From positions 1 through 30,651 of the forward strand of contig DHWF01000033.1 in assembly GCA_002413045.1 (NCBI GenBank): 30,651 nt of DNA. The letters run 5' to 3'. The notes beneath the pieces are model-generated. The model did not search any database, was not told the origin of the DNA, and worked only from the letters and a program-made list of their open reading frames with translations. Every line of letters begins with the position of its first letter. Position 1 is the stretch's first letter. Below are positions 1 to 6,227 of this stretch, piece by piece. Source of the stretch: Chloroflexi bacterium UBA5189. Its GTDB lineage: Bacteria > Chloroflexota > Limnocylindria > Limnocylindrales > CSP1-4. Both the position numbers and the translations under genes were made by a program.

Positions 1-19
1 AGATGTGTATAAGAGACAG
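1..19 (+). other. Tn5/Nextera mosaic-end adapter remnant
   Basis: The first 19 bases, AGATGTGTATAAGAGACAG, are identical to the Tn5 transposase mosaic end used in Nextera (tagmentation) libraries. This is residual sequencing adapter at a contig end, not genomic DNA. Read in the frame of the following gene it gives the residues MYKRQ, a well-known false N-terminus in proteins from untrimmed contigs. Real sequence starts at base 20. Confidence 0.97.
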
Positions 20-1219
20 GCCCAGATCCGCGTGCGCGGCATGCACGTCCACAACCACGCCGTCGCGCGGCACGCGGGCGGGCGCACGGCGCTGAACGTG
101 ACCGGCCTGCCGGTCGAGGGGCTGCGCCGCGGCGACGTCCTCACCGACGGGTCAGGAGTGCTTGCGGTCCGCGGCACGGATCGGCTGCTCATCGAGCTGC
201 ATCCATCGGTCTTGCCTGGGTCCGTCCCACGCCGCACACCTGGCCGGAGCGCGCGGCTCCGGCTGCACCTCGGGACCGATCAGCTTGACGCGGCGATGCG
301 CCCCATCACGCCGCGGCCCGGCATGGCCGTCCTGACGCTCGAGCGTGCGACGGCGGCGTTCCGCGGCGCGCGCGGCGTGCTCCGGGAGCCCGCATCCGGC
401 TTCGTTGTCGCGGGGCTCAGCGTGCTGGACCTGCAGCCGCCGCGCGGGATCTCACGACGCCGCATGACCGCCGATCGCCTCGACGGCCTCGCCGCCGCGA
501 TCGCCATCCGGGATGCCGTCGCAATCGAGGATGCCACCGTGGCACTCCATGGCGCGTGGGTTGCCGGCGTCGCGATGCGACTCGCCGCCGACGTGCGCGT
601 AACCCTCGAAGCGGCGGCGCTCGAGCTCGTCGCCGCGCACCATCGCGACGCCCCGATGAGCGCCGGGCTGCCACTCCCGCGTGCACGTGTCGCGCTGCTC
701 AAGCGCCTCCGCTCCCTGGCGACGATCGAACGCCGCGACGCAGCCGCCGCCCAGGCTGCTGTTGCCGGCCTCGTCGACGGCCTGGTCGCCGAGGGTCGAC
801 TCGCCCGGCAGGGCGAGGGCCTCCGAGATCCGGCGCGACAGGAATCGGTCCCGAGCGAGCTCCTCGCCGCCATGGCCCGCCTCGAGGCGGCGCTCTCCGT
901 CCCGGCCCCACCGACCCTCGACGACGCAGCGGCCGCCGCCGGCTGCCCGCCGGAGGGAATCCGGGCGCTCCAGGCCGAAGGCCGGATCATCGTCCTTGGG
1001 CCGGGCCTCGCCTGGGCGATGCCCACCTTTCATCGTCTCGCCGGCGCCGCGCTTCAGCAGGCCCGGGTCGCGCCGCTGTCGCCGGCGGCCTTCCGCGATG
1101 CCACAGGAACCAGCCGCAAGTACGTCCTCGCGATTCTCGAGGACCTCGACCGTCGGGGAATCCTGCAGCGCACGCCGGAGGGCCACGTGCCCGGGCCGCG
1201 AGCCCCGGCGGCGTCGTGA
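20..1219 (+). CDS. selB: Selenocysteine-specific elongation factor SelB, C-terminal part (5' truncated)
   Basis: SelB delivers selenocysteinyl-tRNA to UGA codons by binding GTP, the tRNA and a SECIS hairpin in the mRNA. About 399 residues remain. The GTPase domain is cut off by the contig edge. The fragment opens in the EF-Tu-like second barrel (VRGMHVHNHAV, a typical SelB stretch), continues through the third barrel to about residue 150, then has winged-helix domains. The last one (FRDATGTSRKYVLAILEDLD) closely matches the SECIS-binding fourth winged helix of bacterial SelB. The residues MYKRQ that could be read before it come from adapter and should not be annotated. The stop overlaps the GTG start of the next gene by four bases (1216-1219), so the two are translationally coupled. 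Identity rests on the motifs and domain order; confidence is high despite the missing G domain. Confidence 0.9.
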   Translation, partial: AQIRVRGMHVHNHAVARHAGGRTALNVTGLPVEGLRRGDVLTDGSGVLAVRGTDRLLIELHPSVLPGSVPRRTPGRSARLRLHLGTDQLDAAMRPITPRPGMAVLTLERATAAFRGARGVLREPASGFVVAGLSVLDLQPPRGISRRRMTADRLDGLAAAIAIRDAVAIEDATVALHGAWVAGVAMRLAADVRVTLEAAALELVAAHHRDAPMSAGLPLPRARVALLKRLRSLATIERRDAAAAQAAVAGLVDGLVAEGRLARQGEGLRDPARQESVPSELLAAMARLEAALSVPAPPTLDDAAAAAGCPPEGIRALQAEGRIIVLGPGLAWAMPTFHRLAGAALQQARVAPLSPAAFRDATGTSRKYVLAILEDLDRRGILQRTPEGHVPGPRAPAAS

Positions 1220-2424
1220 CGCGCGTGGCGGTCACCGGGATCGTGCTCGCGGGCGGTCGCGGCTCGCGCTTCGGTGGGCCGAAGCTCGATGCCCGGATCG
1301 ATGGCGAGCCGCTCCTCGCCCTTGCGACGCGCGCCGTCGCGGAGGTCGTCGACGAGGTGCTGATTGCCGGACCGGCGTCCGCGCCGATCGCCATCCCGTC
1401 GATCGCCGGCCTCCAAGCTGGCGCGCTCCGCCTCGTGACCGACGAGCGGCCGTTCGAGGGCCCGCTCGTCGCGATTGCGGGCGCGCTGCGCCAGGCAACC
1501 GGCACGTTGGTGATCGTCGTCGGTGGCGACATGCCACGGTTGGTGCCATCGGTGCTTCGGGCAATGCTCGAACGGCTGACCGCCGACGAGCGCGTCGACG
1601 CCGTCACGCTCGAACCGCCCCCGAACGACCAGGCCCGGCACGATCAGGGCGAGTCGCCCCCGACGGCGACCCTCCCGCTTGCGTTCCGGGTCGCACCGAC
1701 CCTTGCGGTCATGGCGGACGCCGTCGGGTCGGGCGATCGATCGATCGTCCGCCTGCTCGCGCGCCTTCGATCGATCGAGGTGCCGGCGTCCGACTGGCTT
1801 GTGCTGGATCCGGACGGGCGTACCCTGCTCGACGTCGACAGGCCAAGCGACATTGAGGGGCTGCGCCGCAACGACTTTCGGTACCCCCTTCCGATGCGAC
1901 TCGCAGGCCGCTACGCTCACGGCTGCAAATCGGCGCCGGGCCGTCAGCCACGACAAGGGAGGATTCTCATGCCAATGGTCCAGGCGTTCTGGAACAAGCT
2001 CAACGCGAACGAGAGGATCGTCGGCTACGGGATCATCGTCGCCGCGATCTCGTGGCTCGTCGGCCTCGTCGGTGGCGGTGGCTTCGGCGGCGGCTCGATC
2101 GTCGCGGCGATCATCGTTGCCGTCATCTACTGGCTCAAGTACGAGTCGAAGAGCCCGATCAACTGGCCGCTGCCGGTGCAGACGCTCGTCCTGATCGTCA
2201 CGGGCATCGAGGCGGTGCTGGTCCTGCTCGCGCTGGTCGGCCTCCTGGGGCTGTTCGCGTTCTTCGGCGGCATCTACCTCATCGCCCTGCTCGGCAGCGC
2301 CGTCGCGGCCGGTCTCATGGTCTGGGGCGCCTGGAAGGAATACCAGGCGATGCCCAAGATGACGCCGCCAGCGCCGCCGACCGCACCGCCGGCCGCACCG
2401 CCGGCTCCGCCCGCCGCCTCCTGA
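1216..2424 (+). CDS. mobA: MobA-like molybdenum cofactor guanylyltransferase, frame open into a membrane protein
   Basis: Residues 1 to about 215 form a MobA-type nucleotidyltransferase, which attaches GMP to molybdopterin. The nucleotide-binding start is VTGIVLAGGRGSRFGGPKLD, where the usual form is LAGGxSxRMGxDK. The metal-binding stretch is VVGGDMPRLVPSVLRAML and the typical C-terminal segment is DVDRPSDIEGL. The GTG start at 1216 overlaps the selB stop. No stop codon follows the domain: the same frame continues about 36 linker residues and then through a complete small membrane protein, ending at 2424 (402 residues in total). MobA is normally a soluble protein of about 200 residues, so this is either a real fusion, a lost stop, or a sequence error near 1854-1890, where G and C runs occur. 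A strong ribosome site before 1969 argues that the second part is also made alone. The family call is good; the gene end is uncertain. Confidence 0.72.
   Translation: MTRVAVTGIVLAGGRGSRFGGPKLDARIDGEPLLALATRAVAEVVDEVLIAGPASAPIAIPSIAGLQAGALRLVTDERPFEGPLVAIAGALRQATGTLVIVVGGDMPRLVPSVLRAMLERLTADERVDAVTLEPPPNDQARHDQGESPPTATLPLAFRVAPTLAVMADAVGSGDRSIVRLLARLRSIEVPASDWLVLDPDGRTLLDVDRPSDIEGLRRNDFRYPLPMRLAGRYAHGCKSAPGRQPRQGRILMPMVQAFWNKLNANERIVGYGIIVAAISWLVGLVGGGGFGGGSIVAAIIVAVIYWLKYESKSPINWPLPVQTLVLIVTGIEAVLVLLALVGLLGLFAFFGGIYLIALLGSAVAAGLMVWGAWKEYQAMPKMTPPAPPTAPPAAPPAPPAAS
1969..2424 (+). CDS. Small multi-pass membrane protein with proline-rich tail (internal start in the mobA frame)
   Basis: From ATG 1969 this gives 151 residues beginning MPMVQAFWNKLNANERIVGY. 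AAGGGAGG at 1955-1962, six bases before the ATG, is one of the best ribosome sites in the window and supports separate translation. I see about four hydrophobic segments: around residues 18-35 with a GGGGFGGG turn, around 41-53, 66-87 and 91-113. A cytosol-like tail follows with repeated PPAP/TAPPAA units. I do not recognise a named family. It lies in the same frame as the upstream MobA-like domain with no stop between them. A perfect 11-bp hairpin lies 27 bases downstream. Confidence 0.6.
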   Translation: MPMVQAFWNKLNANERIVGYGIIVAAISWLVGLVGGGGFGGGSIVAAIIVAVIYWLKYESKSPINWPLPVQTLVLIVTGIEAVLVLLALVGLLGLFAFFGGIYLIALLGSAVAAGLMVWGAWKEYQAMPKMTPPAPPTAPPAAPPAPPAAS

Positions 2425-2450
2425 TCGGCACAATCTTCCGCAGCCCAACG

Positions 2451-2478
2451 AGCGGGCCGGGGTCACTCCCGGCCCGCT
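2451..2478. terminator. Candidate bidirectional hairpin terminator
   Basis: A perfect 11-bp inverted repeat (AGCGGGCCGGG at 2451-2461 with CCCGGCCCGCT at 2468-2478) has a 6-base loop. It sits between the stops of two convergent genes (2424 plus, 2518 minus). There is no proper T-run on either side, as is common in very G+C-rich genomes. Function is inferred from stem strength and location. Confidence 0.6.
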
Positions 2479-2517
2479 TCGTGCTTCCCGGCTCCCGCGT
2501 CGCGCGGCCAGGCGGCG

Positions 2518-4068
2518 CTAGGCCTGGCCGGCCTCCCGCTTCCGCAGGCCGACGAGGTTGACCCCGGCCCCGGCGACGAGGAGGCCCGCTCCGACCACCA
2601 CCGCGAGGTGAAACGCATCCGTTGACGCGTTCCTGGTTGCGTCGACGAGCGCCGCAGGCGCGTCCTTCGGCGGTGGATTGAGGGCCTGGTAGGCGGCCCG
2701 GATCTCCGCGGAGTTTGGGTCGGTGCCGGGCACATCGCGGGCGAGCGCCGCGTAGAACGAGCCGCTCATGACGATGAAGACAAGGGCAGCCAGGATCGGC
2801 TGTCCGATGCGCGACAGCGAGTTGTTGATGGCAGATGCCAGGCCCGCGTTCCGCACCGGGACGGAGTTCATCAGCCCCGTCGTCAGCGGCGCGACCAGCA
2901 GCGACAGCCCGAGGCCGAACAGGAGCACCCCCGGCAGCGGCCCGATGAGCGCGTCCACGGGCGGCGCCAGCGACGCGGCGTTCGCGAGGTTCGCGTTCCA
3001 GCCGTGCGACGTCGCCGGCACAGTCAGCCACCACAGCAGCCCGACCGCCATCACGAGCGGCCCGGCGACCAGGAACGGCCGCACCCCGTAGCGCCCCGAC
3101 AGCGTGCCCACGCGTGTCGACAGGAACGTCAGGAGGATGCCCGTCGGGAGGCCGATGAGCGCCGCCCCGAGCGGGCTGTAGCCGAGCGGACCCTGCAGGA
3201 ACAGCGCCTGGTAGCCCGAGTTCGTGTACAGGACGCCGTAGATGAGCACGGTCGACAGGTTGATCGTGCTGAACGGGCGGATCCGGAACAGGCTCAGCGG
3301 AACGAGCGGATGCTTACTCCGCGCCATCAGGATCGGGAATGCGACGAGCGCCACCGCGCCGAGCCCGAGGGCCGTGAACGCAACGCGATCCGTCCACTGG
3401 CTTTCGTAGCCGCGCGTCGCACCGAAGGCGAGGCCGCCGATCGCAATCACGGCCACGATGGCCCCGAGCCAGTCGAACTGCCTCGACGCATCGGCGGAGC
3501 GCGATTCGACCATGTACCGCGTCGTGAACCAGACCGCGAGCACGACGAGGGGCACGTTGATCAGGAACAGCGAGCGCCAGCCGGCGACCTCGACAAGCAC
3601 GCCACCGATCGGCGGCCCGAGCGTCGCCAGTGCCGACGTCGCGGCGGCCCACAGGCCGAACGCGCGGGCCCTGGCCGGGCCTTCGAACGTGTTGGTGATG
3701 ATCGAGAGCGAGCCGGGGACGAGCAGGGCGCCCGCGACGCCCTGGAGCAGCCGGCCGAGCACGAGCAGCTCCATGTTCGGCGCGAGGCCGCACAACACCG
3801 AGGTGATCCCGAACCCGACCAGGCCGATGATGAAGATGCGCCGCCGCCCGTAGACGTCGCCAAGCGCGCCGGCGAGCACGAGGAACGCGGCGAGGGTCGC
3901 GAGGTAGCCCGACGTGATGTACGTCTGGCCCTCGAGCCGGCCCAGGATCGTGGCCGGCAGCTCCGTCCCGATCCGCTGGAGCGCGAGGTAGACGAACGTG
4001 CCGTCGAGGAAGACGATCGCCGACCCGAGCATCGCCGCGGCGAGGGTCCCGCGCTGGCTCGTGGTCAT
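2518..4068 (-). CDS. MFS drug-efflux-type transporter (DHA2/EmrB-QacA family, 14 TM)
   Basis: This 516-residue polytopic inner-membrane protein is predicted to be a proton-driven exporter of the DHA2 class; the substrate cannot be told. TM1 carries an acidic residue (FLDGTFVYLAL, Asp22). Motif A follows TM2 (GDVYGRRR, residues 70-77), and the antiporter motif C region reads GPPIGGVLVEVAGWRSLFLI. A second-half signature, MNSVPVRNAGLASAINNSLS, is typical of this family. The hydrophobic segment count and the length fit 14 helices. The start ATG at 4068 is directly before TM1. No regulator gene is adjacent, but an imperfect 28-bp palindrome lies about 95-122 bases upstream, which suggests control by a factor encoded elsewhere. 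The gene stands alone between convergent and same-strand neighbours. Confidence 0.88.
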   Translation of the reverse strand: MTTSQRGTLAAAMLGSAIVFLDGTFVYLALQRIGTELPATILGRLEGQTYITSGYLATLAAFLVLAGALGDVYGRRRIFIIGLVGFGITSVLCGLAPNMELLVLGRLLQGVAGALLVPGSLSIITNTFEGPARARAFGLWAAATSALATLGPPIGGVLVEVAGWRSLFLINVPLVVLAVWFTTRYMVESRSADASRQFDWLGAIVAVIAIGGLAFGATRGYESQWTDRVAFTALGLGAVALVAFPILMARSKHPLVPLSLFRIRPFSTINLSTVLIYGVLYTNSGYQALFLQGPLGYSPLGAALIGLPTGILLTFLSTRVGTLSGRYGVRPFLVAGPLVMAVGLLWWLTVPATSHGWNANLANAASLAPPVDALIGPLPGVLLFGLGLSLLVAPLTTGLMNSVPVRNAGLASAINNSLSRIGQPILAALVFIVMSGSFYAALARDVPGTDPNSAEIRAAYQALNPPPKDAPAALVDATRNASTDAFHLAVVVGAGLLVAGAGVNLVGLRKREAGQA

Positions 4069-4385
4069 CCGGCCGAGTGTATCGAGGCCTCAATCGACCA
4101 ACTGCTCGCGATCCTGCGCCAGCTCGCGCCTCTGTCTCCGGGCGTTCGCTCTGGGATCCCTGCCTAACTACCACCCGGGGGGTAGCTAGGCTCGGTCGCA
4201 GGACACGCCGCTCGCGCGAAGCGAGGCGATTGATCCCGCCCCACGCTCAGATCGGGAGGGCATCCGCTGATAATCGGGCGCCAGTGGCCCGCAGTCCTGC
4301 CTAACTACCCGGCCGCGTTCGTTTGGCATGAAACCCGGGAGGACGACCGCGCGGCCATCCCTGGGAGCAGCGCTGTTCTCGGCGC
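4069..4385. promoter_or_regulatory. Upstream region of the MFS gene, with palindrome and repeated half-site
   Basis: This 317-base stretch holds no convincing gene. It contains an imperfect palindrome at 4163-4190 (CCTAACTACC, eight bases, GGTAGCTAGG; one arm mismatch). Its inner 18 bases (4169-4186) are themselves nearly symmetric, CTACC-ACCCGGGG-GGTAG. The 14-mer CCTGCCTAACTACC occurs at 4159-4172 and again unchanged at 4296-4309, where no inverted partner follows. Both copies lie upstream of the minus-strand MFS gene. Such symmetry fits a dimeric repressor site (TetR, MarR or CsoR-like); which one is a guess. Confidence 0.45.
4163..4190. repeat. Imperfect 28-bp palindrome, candidate operator
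   Basis: The left arm CCTAACTACC (4163-4172) and right arm GGTAGCTAGG (4181-4190) are complementary except for one position. The centre is C/G-rich (ACCCGGGG). The left arm recurs within an identical 14-mer at 4296-4309. The site lies 95-122 bases before the MFS start codon on the coding strand of that gene. Confidence 0.5.
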
Positions 4386-4718
4386 TCAGTCGGGATGGGC
4401 CTTGCGGAAGCAGTCGGAGCAGTACACCGGGCGATCCATGCGGGGCCGGAAGGGGACCTGGGCCTGGTTGCCACACTCGGAGCACAGGACCGCGAAGTAC
4501 TCGCGGGTGGGGTTGGATCGCTCGTAGCCGCGTGGGCCGCCGAGGTCCGACGCGGTGTAGCCGGTGTCGCGTGCGGCGCGCCGGCTCGCCCGGCAGCTGA
4601 CGCAGCGCTTCGGCTCGGACGTGAAGCCCTTCTCTGAGTAGAACTTCTGGTCGTCGGCGGAGTGGATGAATTCGGAGCCGCAGTCGACACAGGTCAGGGT
4701 TCGATCGGCGTAGGTCAC
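4386..4718 (-). CDS. Double zinc-ribbon protein (CxxC-x25-CxxC and CxxC-x17-CxxC)
   Basis: A 110-residue cytosolic protein starts at GTG 4718, chosen because GGAGG (complement of 4724-4728) lies five bases upstream and the N-terminus VTYADRTLTCVDCG is standard for this family. There are two four-cysteine modules: C10/C13 with C39/C42, and C79/C82 with C100/C103. The first matches the probable zinc-ribbon seen in many uncharacterised bacterial proteins (CVDCGSEF, then FYSEKGF, then CVSC). The second has exactly 17 residues between its CxxC pairs, as in the named CxxC-x17-CxxC domain. The product probably binds two zinc ions; the partner (RNA, DNA or protein) is unknown. The gene diverges from the nuclease operon beginning at 5046. 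Confidence 0.82.
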   Translation of the reverse strand: MTYADRTLTCVDCGSEFIHSADDQKFYSEKGFTSEPKRCVSCRASRRAARDTGYTASDLGGPRGYERSNPTREYFAVLCSECGNQAQVPFRPRMDRPVYCSDCFRKAHPD

Positions 4719-5045
4719 GAGAGCCTCCGGAGCGCGTGGATGTGCCTGTTCGGTGCGCCGGAGGAGGGACCGTCGGCAACGCGGCAACGGCCGGAGCCGG
4801 CGCCGCGCGACCCTTGGTGCCAACAGGAGTCCCGAGGTCGGGGCGCACCTGGTGAATGCGCCCGAAGGATACACGGGGTTCCGGAAACCGCCCCGAAACG
4901 GGCCGTCCCGCGATCGGAGTCGTGCCAGTTGACCTGTCACAATGACCGGCGACCGTTCGCACAGGCGAGCGGGGAGCAATTGGGGGCGCCCCGCTCGCCA
5001 GGCCTCCTGGTGGGTTCGGGCACCGCGGGGAGGCTGCCACAGGCG
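4719..5045. promoter_or_regulatory. Divergent intergenic region before the SbcD-like operon
   Basis: These 327 bases separate two divergent genes and must hold both promoters. I see no gene. A TTGACC at 4929-4934 could be a plus-strand -35, but no clear -10 follows. It overlaps the small inverted repeat GTCA-CAA-TGAC at 4936-4946. The SD-like GGGGAGG just before 5036 is about 11 bases from the sbcD-like ATG. Nothing else stands out. Confidence 0.3.
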
Positions 5046-6227
5046 ATGCTGCGACTGCTCCACACGGCCGACGTGCACCTCGGGGCGCGCCACGCGGACC
5101 TCGGTGATCGGGCCGCCATGCAGCGCGAGCGGCAGTTCGCCGCCTTCGTCGCGACGGTGGACCTCGCCCTGGCGGAGAAGGTCGATCTCGTCCTGATCGC
5201 GGGAGACCTGTTCGACTCGAACGTGCAGCCGCGACGCTCGGTCGAGCGCGCCGCCGCGCAGCTGAAGCGCCTCGTCGACGCGCGGATCCGGATCGTGATC
5301 ACACCCGGGACGCACGACCTCTACGACCGGGCATCGATCTACCGTGCCTACGACCTGCCCGCCCTCGCGGGCGCGGTCGGCTCGGATCTCGTGACCGTGC
5401 TCGACCCCGCGCATCCCGAGGTCCATCTCAAGGCGCTCGACGTGATCGTGCATGGTCGCTGCTTTGCCACGAAGCGGGCGCCGTATTCGCCGCTCCGGGA
5501 CGTCGAGGTGGCCAAGCACGACGGTGTCGCGTGGCATCTCGGGCTGCTCCACGCGTCGATTGCCATCGAGGGCAAGACGGACAACGACGAAGTCGTGATC
5601 ACGTTGGACGAGATCGCCGCCAGCCACCTCGACTACCTCGCTCTCGGGCACTGGCACTCGACGAGCAAGGGCAAGGCGGGCAAAACGGTGTATGCCTACG
5701 CCGGCGCCCCGGAGCCGGTCGCCCTCGATCAGGATCGGGCGGGCAAGGTCCTCCTCGTCAGCCTGGACGCCGGGGACGGCAAGAAGCAGGTCACGATCGA
5801 GGAGCGCAAGGTCGGCAAGACGCGCTTCGAGCGGGTCCAGCTCGACGCCGCCACGGTCGGCTCCCAGCCGAATCTCATCGCGAAGCTCCTCGAGCGGGCG
5901 GATCCGGACCTCGTGCTCGACGCGGAGCTTATGGGCGTTCGCCCGGACGAGCTGGACCTCCACGTCGAGGAGGTCGAGACGGAGCTCGCGGACAAGTTCC
6001 TCAAGGTCCGCGTCCGCGACAAGTCGGTGGCGCCGCTGCCGGAGGGCTTCGTCGCGTCGCCGGACACCGTGCTCGGGGCGTTCATCAGCGACCTCGAGGC
6101 GCGGATCGCCGAGGTCGAGGCCGCCGACGTCGGCGGCGCGCCCGCGGACGGCGAGATGGCGGGCGAGCTGCGCGACGCGCTGCGCCTCGGCCGGCTGCTC
6201 CTGTCCGGCACCGAGGTCACCCTATGA
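5046..6227 (+). CDS. Mre11/SbcD-like metallophosphoesterase (YhaO type)
   Basis: A 393-residue calcineurin-like phosphoesterase, probably a DNA exo/endonuclease subunit partnered with the next gene. Metal-binding motifs appear in order: D9 and H11 in HTADVHLG, GDLFD (53-57), GTHD (88-91), H169 in LLHASI, and GHWH (201-204). The usual third motif is GNHD/E, so the metal-bridging Asn is replaced by Thr. After about residue 250 there is a capping and C-terminal region with acidic helices. The ATG at 5046 is used because the motif-bearing domain begins immediately after it; the frame is open further upstream, but that region looks non-coding. The stop overlaps the next ATG (6224-6227), so the two form a tight operon. 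The pairing and length resemble Bacillus YhaO-YhaN more than classic SbcD. No exact gene name is assigned. Confidence 0.85.
   Translation: MLRLLHTADVHLGARHADLGDRAAMQRERQFAAFVATVDLALAEKVDLVLIAGDLFDSNVQPRRSVERAAAQLKRLVDARIRIVITPGTHDLYDRASIYRAYDLPALAGAVGSDLVTVLDPAHPEVHLKALDVIVHGRCFATKRAPYSPLRDVEVAKHDGVAWHLGLLHASIAIEGKTDNDEVVITLDEIAASHLDYLALGHWHSTSKGKAGKTVYAYAGAPEPVALDQDRAGKVLLVSLDAGDGKKQVTIEERKVGKTRFERVQLDAATVGSQPNLIAKLLERADPDLVLDAELMGVRPDELDLHVEEVETELADKFLKVRVRDKSVAPLPEGFVASPDTVLGAFISDLEARIAEVEAADVGGAPADGEMAGELRDALRLGRLLLSGTEVTL

Noticed and set aside
4662..5045. Upstream extension of the SbcD-like gene by 128 residues
   Set aside because: The extra sequence has no family similarity and overlaps the divergent zinc-ribbon gene start. 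The phosphoesterase domain begins right at ATG 5046.
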